Shown here piece by piece: positions 34,621-44,557 of a stretch of 64,000 nt of DNA. Under the pieces are notes generated by a model. It saw only the letters and a list, made by a program, of their open reading frames with translations. It did not search any database and was not told where the DNA came from. Source of the stretch: Burkholderia cenocepacia (GTDB lineage Bacteria; Pseudomonadota; Gammaproteobacteria; Burkholderiales; Burkholderiaceae); contig NZ_CP060041.1 of assembly GCF_014211915.1 (NCBI RefSeq), positions 744,001 to 808,000 of the forward strand, written 5' to 3'. The number at the start of each line of letters is the position of its first letter. The stretch's first letter is position 1. The translations under genes and the position numbers were made by a program.

Positions 34621-36101
34621 CGGTGCGCCGGCCGATGAAGCGATCGTGGCGCGGCGCGCTGCCGTGCGTCGTGCTGGCGGGCGGCGCCGCGTTGCATGCG
34701 GGGTCGGCCGTCGGCGCGGAGGCCGATGCCGGTGTGACGGCGGCCGGCGCGGTCGCGTCGCCGGCTGCCGCCGCGGCGTCGTGCACCGCGAAACGCCCGA
34801 CGGTGTCGTTCAACCGCTGGCAGGAAGACTGGTCGGTGCTCGCGAATCCGTGCGTGCCGCGCAAGCCGTTCGACGCGCTGAAATACATACGCCTCGGCGA
34901 CGACCCATCGACCTACCTGTCGCTCGGCGCGAACCTGCGCGAGCGCTTCGAACTGAACAACGCGCCGCTGTTCGGCCTCGGCGCCGCGCACGACGACAAT
35001 TACGTGATCCAGCGCGCGAACGTGCATGCGGACCTGCGCTATCGCGGGCACTTCCAGGCGTTCGTGCAGTTCGTCGATGCGCGGCCGTTCGGCAAGGATA
35101 CGGTCGGCCCGGTCGACAAGGATCAGCTCGATATCGAACAGGCGTTCGTCGCGTACGTCGATCAACTGGGGCCGGGCACGTTCAAGACGCGGATCGGCCG
35201 GCAGGAGATGGCGTTCGACTTGCAGCGCTTCGTGTCGGTGCGCGACGGCCCGAACGTGCGGCAGGCGTACGACGGACTGTGGACCGATTACGAAATCGGC
35301 AAATGGCGGCTGATCGGTTATGTGACGCGCCCGGTGCAGTATCGCAATGCGGCCGTGTTCGACGACGTGTCGAACCGGCACCTGCGATTCGACGGCGTGC
35401 GCGTCGAGCGCACCGGCACGGGGCCCGGCGATCTGTCCGCGTACTGGTCGCGCTACACGCGCGACAACGCGCGCTATCCGGATGCGTCCGGCACCGAGCG
35501 GCGCGACGTGTTCGACATGCGCTACGCGGGCAAGACCGACGGGTTCGACTGGGACGTCGAGGCGATGCTGCAGACCGGCCACGTCGGGCAGGACACGGTT
35601 GGCGCGTGGGCGTTCGGCGCGCTGGGCGGCTACACGTTCGCGAAGACGGCCGGCACGCCGCGCATCGGCATCCAGGTCGACGGTGCATCGGGCGACGCGC
35701 ATCCGGGCGACCGGCGCGTCGGCACGTTCAACCCGATGTTTCCGAACGGCTATTACTTCACGCTCGCCGGCTACACCGGGTACAGCAACCTGATCCACGT
35801 GAAGCCGTCGCTGACGTTCAAGCCGGCCAGCTCGGTGACGGTGCTCACCGCCGTCGGCTTCCAGTGGCGGCAGACGACGGCCGACGCGATCTACGGGCAG
35901 GGGATGTCGGCGGTGCCGGGCACGGCGGGCAAGGGCGGCGCGTGGACGGGGATGTACGCGCAGGCGCGCGTCGACTGGCTCGTGAACGCGAACGTCGCGC
36001 TCGCGCTCGAGGCCGTGCACTTCCAGCTCGGCTCGTCGATTCGCGCACTCGGCGCGCGCAACGCCGACTACGTCGGGATGGAAGCGAAGTTCGGCTGGTG
36101 A
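34617..36101 (+). CDS. Alginate-export-family (AlgE-like) outer-membrane channel
   Basis: A 494-residue outer-membrane barrel protein: a signal-like N-terminus, a Cys-containing linker, then many amphipathic strands (YLSLGANLRERFELN, NVHADLRYRGHFQAFVQFVDA) ending in VGMEAKFGW with the terminal aromatic typical of barrel insertion. The RIGRQEMAFDLQRFVS strand fits the alginate export family. Such proteins in Burkholderia often import or export small organic acids rather than alginate. It is translationally coupled to the upstream VOC-fold protein and tail-to-tail with the LysR gene at 36130. Confidence 0.8.
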   Translation: MTVRRPMKRSWRGALPCVVLAGGAALHAGSAVGAEADAGVTAAGAVASPAAAAASCTAKRPTVSFNRWQEDWSVLANPCVPRKPFDALKYIRLGDDPSTYLSLGANLRERFELNNAPLFGLGAAHDDNYVIQRANVHADLRYRGHFQAFVQFVDARPFGKDTVGPVDKDQLDIEQAFVAYVDQLGPGTFKTRIGRQEMAFDLQRFVSVRDGPNVRQAYDGLWTDYEIGKWRLIGYVTRPVQYRNAAVFDDVSNRHLRFDGVRVERTGTGPGDLSAYWSRYTRDNARYPDASGTERRDVFDMRYAGKTDGFDWDVEAMLQTGHVGQDTVGAWAFGALGGYTFAKTAGTPRIGIQVDGASGDAHPGDRRVGTFNPMFPNGYYFTLAGYTGYSNLIHVKPSLTFKPASSVTVLTAVGFQWRQTTADAIYGQGMSAVPGTAGKGGAWTGMYAQARVDWLVNANVALALEAVHFQLGSSIRALGARNADYVGMEAKFGW

Positions 36102-36129
36102 CGCATGGCATCGCTCCGCGCCGCCCGTA

Positions 36130-37035
36130 TCAGGACTGTGCGCGGGCGAGCGATTCGACGAAATCGATGAACGCGGTCACGCGCTTCGAGCCGCGCTGGT
36201 TCGGCAGGTACAGCGCGGTGATCACCGCGCGCGCCGAGCCCGGCGTCACGTCGTATTGATCGAACAGCCGTTGCAGGCGGCCGGCTTCGAGGTCCGTATC
36301 GACCAGCCAGTCGGGCAGCAGCGCGATGCCGGCGCCGTCGAGCGCGGCCTCGCGCAGCACTTCGCTGTGGTTCGATTTCAGCCGCCCGGTGACGACGACC
36401 TGCGTCGTGCGTTGCGCGCCCACGAACGTCCACGTCTGCTGGTCGACGCCGAAATGAAAGCGCAGGCACGCGTGATCGACCAGCTCGCCCGGCGTCGCGG
36501 GCGTGCCGTGCGCGTCGAGGTAGGCGCGGCTCGCGACCACGTAGCGCCGGAACGTGCCGAGCGGCCGCGCGACGACTTCCGCGGTCGGCGCGGCGTCGCC
36601 GAGCCGGATCGCGACGTCGATTCGGGCGGACACGAGATCGACGCGTTCGTCGGTGAGTTGCAGGTCGAGGTCGAGCTTCGGATGGCGCGCGACGAACGCG
36701 GCGACGTGCGGCGCGAGGCGGCGCAGCCCGTAGGCGACCGGGACCGACACGCGCAGCGGGCCGGACGGCGCGTCGCCGCGGTCGGCCACCAGCGCATCGG
36801 CATCGGCGAGTTCGCCGAGTACGCGTTTCGCCCGCGCATAGTAGACGGCGCCCGCGTCGGACAGCGTGACCTGCCGCGTCGTGCGGTTCAGCAGCACGGT
36901 GCCGAGCGACGCCTCGAGCGCGTCCACCGCGCGCACGACCGACGAAGCGGCGAGATCGAGCCGGCGCCCCGCGCTCGAGAAGCCGCCGGCTTCCGCGACT
37001 TCGACGAATGCGCGCAGCGCGGAGAATTTGTCCAT
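36130..37035 (-). CDS. LysR-family transcriptional regulator
   Basis: A 301-residue LysR protein of the CrgA-like branch: MDKFSALRAFVEVAEAGG, helix-turn-helix FSSAGRRLDLAASSVVRAVDALE, then LLNRTTRQVTLSDAG. The effector domain begins at about residue 92 (GPLRVSVPVAYG). Divergent orientation to the metallo-beta-lactamase-fold gene at 37253 with a 217-base gap suggests it controls that gene and itself. Ligand unknown. Confidence 0.87.
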   Translation of the reverse strand: MDKFSALRAFVEVAEAGGFSSAGRRLDLAASSVVRAVDALEASLGTVLLNRTTRQVTLSDAGAVYYARAKRVLGELADADALVADRGDAPSGPLRVSVPVAYGLRRLAPHVAAFVARHPKLDLDLQLTDERVDLVSARIDVAIRLGDAAPTAEVVARPLGTFRRYVVASRAYLDAHGTPATPGELVDHACLRFHFGVDQQTWTFVGAQRTTQVVVTGRLKSNHSEVLREAALDGAGIALLPDWLVDTDLEAGRLQRLFDQYDVTPGSARAVITALYLPNQRGSKRVTAFIDFVESLARAQS

Positions 37036-37252
37036 GGGGTCGTCCTTGGGCGGGTTGCAACGTCGCGTTGCATGCGGATCGCATTCTAGCGCCGGCCGGT
37101 GCGGGGACCGCGCGCGCGTGCCGCCTCTTCAGGACAATTCAGGCAACGCTCAGGATTTTCGCCACGGCGCCCGATAAGCTGCGCGACATCGCGTGTTGCA
37201 CGGGTCGGTCCGTTCGTGGCCGGGCGCGCGCACGGTTCGTCACGGAGATCGC

Positions 37253-38299
37253 ATGAAGAACCTGTTCCAACACGCGTGCGTCGCGCAAGCGGCCCGTTTG
37301 CTGATCGTGGCCGGGTGCGCGGGCCTGTTGGCGCCTGCGGCGTTTGCGCAGGCCGGCGTGCAGCCCGACGCCTACGCCAATGCGCAACCCGAAACGCAAT
37401 CCACCACGCCAGCCGCTGCCGCGGGCCGGCAGCCGCCCGGCTTCTATCGGCAGAAGATCGGCGACTTCACGGTGATCGCGCTGTCCGACGGCACTCATCC
37501 GTTTCCGGTCGACACGGTGTTCCGCGACATCTCGAAGGACGAGATCCGGCGCGATCTCGATCGCGCCTTCCTGGAGCCGCCCGTGCAAGGGTCGATCAAC
37601 GCGTTCCTCGTCGATACCGGATCGAAGCGGATTCTCGTCGATGCGGGCGCCGGCACGCTGTACGGCGACTGCTGCGGCAAGCTGCTCGACGACCTGCGCG
37701 CGGCCGGCTACGCGCCCGCGCAGATCGACGAAGTGCTGCTCACGCACCTGCACAAGGACCACGTCGGCGGCATTGCGTCGAATGGCGCGATGACGTTTCC
37801 GAATGCCGTCGTGCGCGTGAACGCCGTCGAGGCCGCGTACTGGCTCGATCCCGCCAACAAGGCGCAGGCGCCGGCGTTCCTCGCGTCGTTCTTCGATGCG
37901 GCCGCCGCGGCGGTCGCGCCTTACGTCGCGGCCGGCCGCTTCAAGACGTTTCGCGGCGAAGCGACGCTCGCGCCCGGCATTCGCGCGGTGCCGATGCCCG
38001 GCCATACGCCGGGACATACGGCTTATCTGATCGAGAGCGGGAACGCGGGCCTGCTCGCGTGGGGCGATATCGTGCACGTGGCGGCGATCCAGTTGCGCGA
38101 CGTGGACGCGACGGTCCAGTACGACAGCGATGCCGGCGCCGCCCGCCGCACGCGGCGGGACACGCTGAAGCGCGTCGCCGCTCGACGCTATCTCGTCGGT
38201 GCCGCGCATATCGCGTTTCCGGGGCTTGGCCACCTGCGCCGCGAGGGTGCGCAATACGACTGGGTGCCGGTCAACTACGACGCGACGCCGGTGCGGTGA
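37253..38299 (+). CDS. Exported metallo-beta-lactamase-fold hydrolase
   Basis: A 348-residue protein starting MKNLFQHACVAQ with a signal peptide ending near AFAQ. The metal site THLHKDHVGG provides His165, His167, Asp169 and His170; GHTPGHTAYL and GAAHIAFPGLGH supply the later ligands. It belongs to the general MBL-fold hydrolase group (lactonase, arylsulfatase or quorum-quenching relatives) rather than the clinical beta-lactamases. A Gln/Ala/Thr-rich linker of about 30 residues precedes the domain. It is divergent from a LysR gene that probably regulates it. Confidence 0.85.
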   Translation: MKNLFQHACVAQAARLLIVAGCAGLLAPAAFAQAGVQPDAYANAQPETQSTTPAAAAGRQPPGFYRQKIGDFTVIALSDGTHPFPVDTVFRDISKDEIRRDLDRAFLEPPVQGSINAFLVDTGSKRILVDAGAGTLYGDCCGKLLDDLRAAGYAPAQIDEVLLTHLHKDHVGGIASNGAMTFPNAVVRVNAVEAAYWLDPANKAQAPAFLASFFDAAAAAVAPYVAAGRFKTFRGEATLAPGIRAVPMPGHTPGHTAYLIESGNAGLLAWGDIVHVAAIQLRDVDATVQYDSDAGAARRTRRDTLKRVAARRYLVGAAHIAFPGLGHLRREGAQYDWVPVNYDATPVR

Positions 38300-38600
38300 C
38301 GAGCCGGCGTTCTTCGTCATTGCACACGAAGGCCGTCACATCGCTTCTCTGACGGGCCGGCTGCATCGGCGAGGCCACCTCCGTGGCGGCATGCGCATGC
38401 TGCGGCATTCTGGAGGACGACGCGCCACGATGTGAATCGCTCACGCGCGTTGCGTGTCCCGGTCCAGCGTCGACGTAAGCCACGACCGTCCGGTTCTGGA
38501 TCGCGAGTCCGAGATACCGCGACGACACATCCAGCAGACATCCAGCAAAATCAACCATCATTCCGTCGTTTCCCCTGCATTCGTATCAGCACAATCTTCA
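38300..38600. other. Gap without a supported gene
   Basis: About 300 bases between the convergent MBL-fold and LysR genes. Short frames on both strands lack ribosome sites and recognisable products; I see no hairpin with a T-run and no repeat. Confidence 0.5.
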
Positions 38601-39572
38601 TCAAGCTGCGCACGGCGTGAGCGTCGCCTGCGTCGCTGCCATCCGGGCCATGTTCGGTACAGCCGCCATTGCGCCAATCTCGTCACGCTGTTCGCCGAAG
38701 GCGTCGAGCAAATACTCGGTCAATTTGCGCACCCGCGCGGGGAGATTGCGTCTGGACCGGTAAACGAGGCAGGCTTCCAGTGGCGCCACCTGCCACGCAT
38801 CGAGCACACGCACGAGTTCGCCGCGATCGAGCGCCGCTTGTGCGAGCGGGTTGGGCAGGATCGCTAGCCCCTCGCCGTCGACGGCCGCCGCGAGAAGCGC
38901 ATGAGGGCAATTCGTGCGCAGCGCCGCGCGCGCGGCAAGCGTCACACTCTCCCCGGATGCTTGATGGCTGACCGTCCACACCGAATGCTGTGCGCCCGTC
39001 GCGAGGCAAGCTTCGGCAGGCACATCGAGCGGGTGAGCGAGATCGTTGGTCCGTTCGAGCCACGCAGGGCTCGCATAGAGCCCGAGCGGCACGGCCGCGA
39101 GCGATCGCGCGATGCACGACGACGGCGCCGAGCGACCGACGACGATCGCGAGGTCGGCAAGATCGCCGAGCGTATCGGCCAGGTGATCGACGCGCCGCAC
39201 GTCGACCCGTACTTTCGGCCAGGCGCGCATGAAGCGGACCAGGACGGAAGTGAGGCGGGCGGTATCGAAGATTGCCGGCACCTCGATGCGGACGTTACCC
39301 GCGCAATCGCCGGCTTCGTCGCTGCCGGTACGCGCGAGGTCTTCATAGGAGGACAGGACGCCCGTGACGCGCTCGAGTACCGCATGGCCCGCCGTGGTCA
39401 ACGCGACGCGGCGCGTGGTCCGGTTGAAGAGCTGCACGCCGAGCATCGTTTCGAGATCCTGCACCGCGCGGCTCACCGACGGTACGCCAAGATTGGTGGC
39501 GTCCGCTGCCCGCGTGAAACTGCCGTGGTCCGCCACTGCCTTGAATACCTCCAGTGCTTTCAGACGCTCCAT
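38601..39572 (-). CDS. LysR-family transcriptional regulator next to a STAND regulator
   Basis: A 323-residue LysR protein, MERLKALEVFKAVADHG, with helix-turn-helix SFTRAADATNLGVPSVSRAVQDLE and LFNRTTRRVALTTAG. GGAGG seven bases upstream fixes the start. The C-terminus is longer than usual by about 20 residues. It is divergent from the winged-helix/ATPase gene at 39831. The divergent gap holds a 16-base word that recurs inverted upstream of the broken hydrolase at 42583. The word contains the LysR-type pattern T-N11-A, making this protein a plausible binder. Confidence 0.87.
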   Translation of the reverse strand: MERLKALEVFKAVADHGSFTRAADATNLGVPSVSRAVQDLETMLGVQLFNRTTRRVALTTAGHAVLERVTGVLSSYEDLARTGSDEAGDCAGNVRIEVPAIFDTARLTSVLVRFMRAWPKVRVDVRRVDHLADTLGDLADLAIVVGRSAPSSCIARSLAAVPLGLYASPAWLERTNDLAHPLDVPAEACLATGAQHSVWTVSHQASGESVTLAARAALRTNCPHALLAAAVDGEGLAILPNPLAQAALDRGELVRVLDAWQVAPLEACLVYRSRRNLPARVRKLTEYLLDAFGEQRDEIGAMAAVPNMARMAATQATLTPCAA

Positions 39573-39647
39573 ATCGACCTCCGATCATTGATTGGCTTGC
39601 ATGGAGCCATATTGGCGGGCAGACGCGCATCGGGCCAGTTACGACTT

Positions 39648-39663
39648 GTTAAGCGTTGCTAAG
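39648..39663 (+). promoter_or_regulatory. Operator-like 16-base word, copy 1
   Basis: GTTAAGCGTTGCTAAG lies in the gap between the divergent LysR and STAND-ATPase genes. Its exact reverse complement is at 42475-42490. TTA and TAA flanks with T-N11-A spacing fit a LysR-type site. Confidence 0.6.
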
Positions 39664-39830
39664 TCGGCGCCCGGAGCACTGCCAATCGTCGTCGGCTGTA
39701 ACAAAGCGGGTTTTTTTAAGATCTTTTAAGGGCGCGTACTGAGCTTTTGAGTAATGATTGGCTGCCATTGCGTCAGTGTGCGCGCCCAGCGCACCGTATT
39801 GGTCGACTCGGCCGACACTCAACCCGCGCG

Positions 39831-42404
39831 ATGACGCTCTCGATGACCGCTCCTTACAGCCTCGCGTTCGGCCCTTTTACGCTGCAATTCCCGCAGCGAA
39901 TCCTGCTCAAGGACGGTACGCCGCTGAAAATCGGCAGCCGCGCGCTCGACATTCTCGTCGTACTCGTCGAGCAGGCGGGCGCGCTGGTCTCGACGCGCAA
40001 TCTGTGCGACAGCGTCTGGGTGGACAACGTCGTCGAGGAAGGCGCGCTGCGCGTGCATCTGTCGGCGTTGCGCAAGGTGCTCGGTGACGGACCGGACGGT
40101 GCGCGTTACATCGTCAACGAACCCGGACGCGGCTATCGTTTCGCGGCGCCCGTTACCCGTGCCGAAGCAGTGGACCCTGCCGCACCACGGCCCCATACGC
40201 ACGCCGCCCAGCCTTCCAACGGGTCCGAAAGCGGTTCACGCGGTCTACCGGTCACGCTCGCTCGCGTGATAGGCCGCGAGGACGTCATCGCAGGTCTGAC
40301 CGACCACTTGCCCGAGCGGCGCTTGCTCACCATCGCCGGCCCGGGAGGCATGGGCAAGACGACGGTAGCCGTCGCCATCGCGCATCGCTTCGCCCAGCGC
40401 ACCGGCATGCGCGCCGTGTTCGTCAATTTCGCGCCGGTTTCCGCGGCCGCGAGCGCGGCCAGTACGATCGCGTCGGCGCTCGGCGTTGCCGTCTCCAGCG
40501 GCGATCCGGTACCCGATCTCATCCAGGCGCTCGGGGCGTCGCCGGTGCTGCTGGTGCTGGACAACTGCGAGCATCTGATCGATGCCGTTGCCGTGCTCGC
40601 CGAGCAACTGCTGCAAGGCGCGTCCGGCGTGCATCTGCTGGTCACGAGCCGCGAGCCGCTGCGCGCGGAAGGCGAATCCGTCCATCGCCTCGCCGCGTTG
40701 CCGTCGCCCGAAACCGGCGCAGGCGTGAGCCTCCACGATGCCGTGCAGTTCCCGGCGATCGCGCTGTTTCAAGACCGCGCGCGCGCCGCCAATGACCGGT
40801 TCGCGTTGAGCGACGCGAATCTGGGCCCCGTGATCGATATTTGCCGACGGCTCGACGGCATCCCGCTCGCGATCGAGTTTGCGGCGGCGCGCGTCGGCCT
40901 GATGGACGTGCATTCGATTGCAGCGCGGCTCGACGACCGTTTCGCGCTGCTCACGCAGGGCCGCCGCACGGCGCTTCCGCGCCAACAGACGCTGCGCGCG
41001 ACGCTCGACTGGAGCTATGAATTGCTCCGGCCGGAGGAGCGCCAGGTGCTGCGCCGCCTCTCGGTGATGCGGGCCGCGTTCGGCATGGATGCCGCCGCGG
41101 CTGTCGCGGCCGGTGGCGACGTCGATGAACTCGCCGCCTTCGACGCCGTCACGGGCCTGATCGCCAAGTCGCTGATCGCCTGCGCGATCGACGATCCGGA
41201 CCATCCGTATCGACTGCTCGACACGACGCGCCATTACGCATATATGCGACTTGAAGAGGCGTACGAACTCGACGACGCGCGCCGCCGCCATGCGCTGTAC
41301 TGCTGTGCGATCTTTGCCGACCCCGTGGCGGCGTGGGAAGGCAAGGCGCCGCGCCAGTGGCTTGCGATTCACAGCCAGCGAATCGACGACGTGCGAGCCG
41401 CGTTCGATTGGGCGGCCGCGCAGGATCGCGAACCGCAGCTCGCGATCGACCTGCTGATCGCGACGGCGCCGCTGTGGTTTCATCTGTCGCTCCCTCACGA
41501 GTTCCTCCGGATGGCCGAGCGCGCGATTGCCGCGGCGGAAAACTCGGATCTGGCGGGCAAGGCGCAGCATATCGAGCTGCTCGGCGCGTACGGTCACGCG
41601 CTGTGGCACACGCGTGGGCCGACGGCGGCGATGGCGAACGTGTTCGACGCCGCACTGGCCGCCGCGCAGCGCCTCGGCGACGACCGGCTCGCATTGCGCA
41701 TGCTGTGGGGCGTGTGGGCGCATCGCACGCTCGCGGGCGCGTACACGGAAAGCCTCGAACATGCGCGTGCGTTTCGCGCTGCCGCCGCACGGACGGGCGA
41801 TTTTTCGACGACGCAAACCGGCGAGCGGATGTGCGCGCTGTCACATCACTTCCTCGGGGACCACGCTATCTCGCGCGCGTTGATCGAAGCGGTGATGGCG
41901 CGCGACAAGGATCCGGTGCGCGCGACGCACGCGAATCACGCGCAGGTCGACGCGCATATCGCTGCGATTTCCATTCTGATGCGCATTCTGTGGCTGCAGG
42001 GCGAGACCGACGCGGCGATGGCGCTCGCGCGCGACTGCGCGACGGAGGCGCTCGCGATCGATCACGATCTGACCGTCTGTTATGGGCTCGCGATCGGCTC
42101 GATCGCCGTCGCGACATGGGAAGGCGAAGTGGCGCTCGCGCGCGAATGGACCGCGCGGCTTCGCGAGCGCACGCGCCGGCGCGGACTCGCATATTGGGAC
42201 AAATGGGGCGAGGGCTTCGAGGCCATTCACGAAGGCAGACCTGTCACGCCGGCAGGCGCCACCCCGATGCAACTCGAAGTGTTCGCGCGCGCCGGCGACG
42301 CAGCGAGCGCAAACGCATTGATCGAAGCGGGACGGGCTGACACGCCGTCGTGGTTACAGGTGCATTTGCAGGAGGTTGCGGCAACGCGCGGTGTGCGGAC
42401 TTGA
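39831..42404 (+). CDS. Winged-helix STAND-ATPase transcriptional regulator, copy 1
   Basis: An 857-residue regulator. The N-terminal winged helix (about 10-108) resembles OmpR-type DNA-binding domains: KIGSRALDILVVLVEQAG and YIVNEPGRGYRFAAP. A STAND/NB-ARC-like ATPase follows, with Walker A GPGGMGKTT (170-178), Walker B LLVLDNCEH, sensor LLVTSREPL and CRRLDGIPLAIEFAAAR. The C-terminal half is helical repeats resembling TPRs, the usual ligand-sensing part. ATG 39831 is chosen; ATG 39843 and an upstream TTG are alternatives, and none has a clear ribosome site. It lies between a LysR gene and a decaying hydrolase gene. Inducer unknown. Confidence 0.83.
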   Translation: MTLSMTAPYSLAFGPFTLQFPQRILLKDGTPLKIGSRALDILVVLVEQAGALVSTRNLCDSVWVDNVVEEGALRVHLSALRKVLGDGPDGARYIVNEPGRGYRFAAPVTRAEAVDPAAPRPHTHAAQPSNGSESGSRGLPVTLARVIGREDVIAGLTDHLPERRLLTIAGPGGMGKTTVAVAIAHRFAQRTGMRAVFVNFAPVSAAASAASTIASALGVAVSSGDPVPDLIQALGASPVLLVLDNCEHLIDAVAVLAEQLLQGASGVHLLVTSREPLRAEGESVHRLAALPSPETGAGVSLHDAVQFPAIALFQDRARAANDRFALSDANLGPVIDICRRLDGIPLAIEFAAARVGLMDVHSIAARLDDRFALLTQGRRTALPRQQTLRATLDWSYELLRPEERQVLRRLSVMRAAFGMDAAAAVAAGGDVDELAAFDAVTGLIAKSLIACAIDDPDHPYRLLDTTRHYAYMRLEEAYELDDARRRHALYCCAIFADPVAAWEGKAPRQWLAIHSQRIDDVRAAFDWAAAQDREPQLAIDLLIATAPLWFHLSLPHEFLRMAERAIAAAENSDLAGKAQHIELLGAYGHALWHTRGPTAAMANVFDAALAAAQRLGDDRLALRMLWGVWAHRTLAGAYTESLEHARAFRAAAARTGDFSTTQTGERMCALSHHFLGDHAISRALIEAVMARDKDPVRATHANHAQVDAHIAAISILMRILWLQGETDAAMALARDCATEALAIDHDLTVCYGLAIGSIAVATWEGEVALAREWTARLRERTRRRGLAYWDKWGEGFEAIHEGRPVTPAGATPMQLEVFARAGDAASANALIEAGRADTPSWLQVHLQEVAATRGVRT

Positions 42405-42474
42405 AGCGACGGTAAACCGGCTCAATGCGCGCGTCGGTAGCCTGAACGCATTGCTGGACATGGGCTTAACGCCT

Positions 42475-42490
42475 CTTAGCAACGCTTAAC
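42475..42490 (-). promoter_or_regulatory. Operator-like 16-base word, copy 2
   Basis: CTTAGCAACGCTTAAC, the exact reverse complement of 39648-39663, ends 92 bases before the hydrolase start. A partial further copy (CTTAACGCC) precedes it, so the region may hold overlapping sites. Confidence 0.6.
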
Positions 42491-42582
42491 TGTGGCTCGT
42501 GCGGGAATCCGATGAAAATGTGTTCTGTCGACGGCCAACGGTGCCGGATCGACAAGCAAGCTCACTCATCGGAAACTGCGCC

Positions 42583-43571
42583 ATGAACGATTTCACGTCT
42601 GCCCGTCTGCCCGAAGACGCCGCACCGGGCCTGATCAGATCCGCGGACTCGTATCCGGTTCTCGATGCGGAAACGCAATCGTTCGTCGACCATGCCGCCG
42701 AGGCAGGGTTTCCGGCAGAGCGTTTGCGCGAATGGGCAAACGGCGATGCGACGGACGCGATACACGCCGAAGAAATCGCGCTGACAGCGGGCGCTGCGGA
42801 TCCGGGCTTCACGATACGGATCGTGCGACCGCCGCAGGCGGCGCCCACTCCGCTGCCCGCCGTGCTCTTCCTGCCGGACGGCGCGAGCTTCGCGGGTGGC
42901 CAAAGCGACAACCGGCTCGCGCGCAGGATCGCCACCGATGCCGAGGCGGCCGTCGTACTGGTCGATTACACGTCCGCGCCCGCTGCGTGCTTTCAGACTC
43001 AAAACGAGCAGGCATTCGCCGCGCTCGTTCATCTGCACGAGCACGCACGGGCATTGAATCTCGACGGAGGCGCCCTTGTCGTCGCGGGCGAAGGCACGGG
43101 CGGTCATCTCGTCGCCACCCTCGCGCTGCTCGTCAAGGCGCGCCGCGGCCCCGTATCGCGCTTCAGATCATGCTGTGTCCGACGCTTTCCGCAAGCACGG
43201 CGGGCGCCTCGGCAGCGAGATATGCGGGCGGTCCGAGCTTGACCACGCAGACCACGGGCATGCGTGCACGGACGCGCTTTCCGTCGGACAACCTCGGCGA
43301 AACAATCGCAATGCCGCTAAACGCGAGTTACACGGATCTCGAAGACCTGCCGCCCGCGCTGATCGTCACGGCCGAAAACGATGTCGCACGTGACGACGGC
43401 GAGGCCTACGCGCGCAAGCTGATGCTCGCCGGGGTTCGCGTCAGCGCGGTTCGCTGCCTCGGTACGATTCACGATTTCACGGTGCTCGATGGCCTCGCCG
43501 ACACGCCGCCCACCGAGGCGGCATTGCGATTGGCATGCGGCACGATCCGCGCGACGTTACGCGGACACTGA
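42583..43571 (+). pseudogene. Frame-shifted alpha/beta hydrolase lacking its nucleophile
   Basis: The N-terminal part (MNDFTSARLPEDAAPG) runs in one frame to about 43150, and the rest (RIALQIMLCPTLSAST to the end) in the next, consistent with loss of one base near 43150-43155. The fold is that of the acetyl-esterase/hormone-sensitive-lipase group. The nucleophile elbow reads GEGTG instead of GDSAG, so Ser is Gly at residue 171. The oxyanion loop has lost its HGGG. The late His in GTIHDFTVLDG remains. Even without the frameshift it would not be a normal serine hydrolase. It follows the STAND regulator by 178 bases. Confidence 0.75.
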
Positions 43572-43636
43572 ATATGGGACAGATCGATCGCTTCAGGAAA
43601 GCGGGCAGTAGCGCGTTGACGCACCCGGGCGGCGGA

Positions 43637-44557
43637 TCAGCGCGACCGTGCACGCCGCCACGCGCCGGGCGGATGACCGACGATCCGCGCGAACAGGCGG
43701 TTCAGATGGCTCTGGTCGGCGAAGCCGCACGCGACCGCGATGTCGGCCAGCGTCATGTCGGACGTCTCGATCAGCTCGCGTGCGCGCATCACGCGCTGTT
43801 CGAGCAGCCACTGGTGCGGCGTGCGGCCGGTGGTGCGCGAGAACGCGCGGATGAAATACCCGCGCGACAGGTCGCATTCGTTGGCCACTTCCTCGATCGA
43901 TACGCCGAGGTCCGCCTTTTCCATCAGCAACTCCTTGGCGAGCGCGACCTTCGCGGGAGACAGCACGCCCTTGTGCTCGAGTTCGCGCGTGCGCGCGTTG
44001 CCGTAGCGGCGCACGAGATGCGCGCCCATCGCGAGCCCGACCTGTTCGATGAACAGCGCGTTCAGCGGGCCGGGTGTGTCGAGGCTGTCGGCCACCGCGT
44101 GCGCGAGATGCCCGAGCACCGGGTCGCGCGCATCGACGCGGCACGTGAGGCCGTCGACCGGGCTGCCGCCGTGCTCGGGGCCGATACGCGCCAGATACGC
44201 ATGCGGCAGCTCGACCAGCACGAAGTCGAAGTGGCCGTACAGGTCGGCGCGGAAATGGCGCGAGAAGTCGCGAATGTAGATCGAGTGATGCTGGAAGCGG
44301 CGCTCGCTTGCGCCGGCGCGCCCATAGAACGTGCGGCGGTGGCCGCCGGTCAGCGACACGCCGATCAGGAAGCCGCGGTCGCACGCGGGCATGTCGATGT
44401 GTTCGACGTGCGCTTCGCGCATGCATTTGCGATGGAGCTTCAGGCCGCCGGATGTCGTCTCGACATCCTTCGCCAGCAGGCTCGACACGCAGCCGAGCGT
44501 GTCTTTCGGCCGCCGCGGAGGCGATGCCACCGGCGCGGCGATGACGGTGTCTGACAT
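43637..44557 (-). CDS. AraC-family transcriptional regulator
   Basis: A 306-residue AraC-type activator. The N-terminal 190 residues form the effector domain (HRKCMREAHVEHIDMPACDR, FQHHSIYIRDFSRHF). Two helix-turn-helix motifs follow: VSIEEVANECDLSRGYFIRAFSRTTG and MTLADIAVACGFADQSHLNRLF, with the AraC signature ending GHPPGAWR. It is divergent from the second STAND regulator with a 397-base gap, and probably regulates it or the amidohydrolase/HD genes downstream of it. Effector unknown. Confidence 0.88.
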   Translation of the reverse strand: MSDTVIAAPVASPPRRPKDTLGCVSSLLAKDVETTSGGLKLHRKCMREAHVEHIDMPACDRGFLIGVSLTGGHRRTFYGRAGASERRFQHHSIYIRDFSRHFRADLYGHFDFVLVELPHAYLARIGPEHGGSPVDGLTCRVDARDPVLGHLAHAVADSLDTPGPLNALFIEQVGLAMGAHLVRRYGNARTRELEHKGVLSPAKVALAKELLMEKADLGVSIEEVANECDLSRGYFIRAFSRTTGRTPHQWLLEQRVMRARELIETSDMTLADIAVACGFADQSHLNRLFARIVGHPPGAWRRARSR

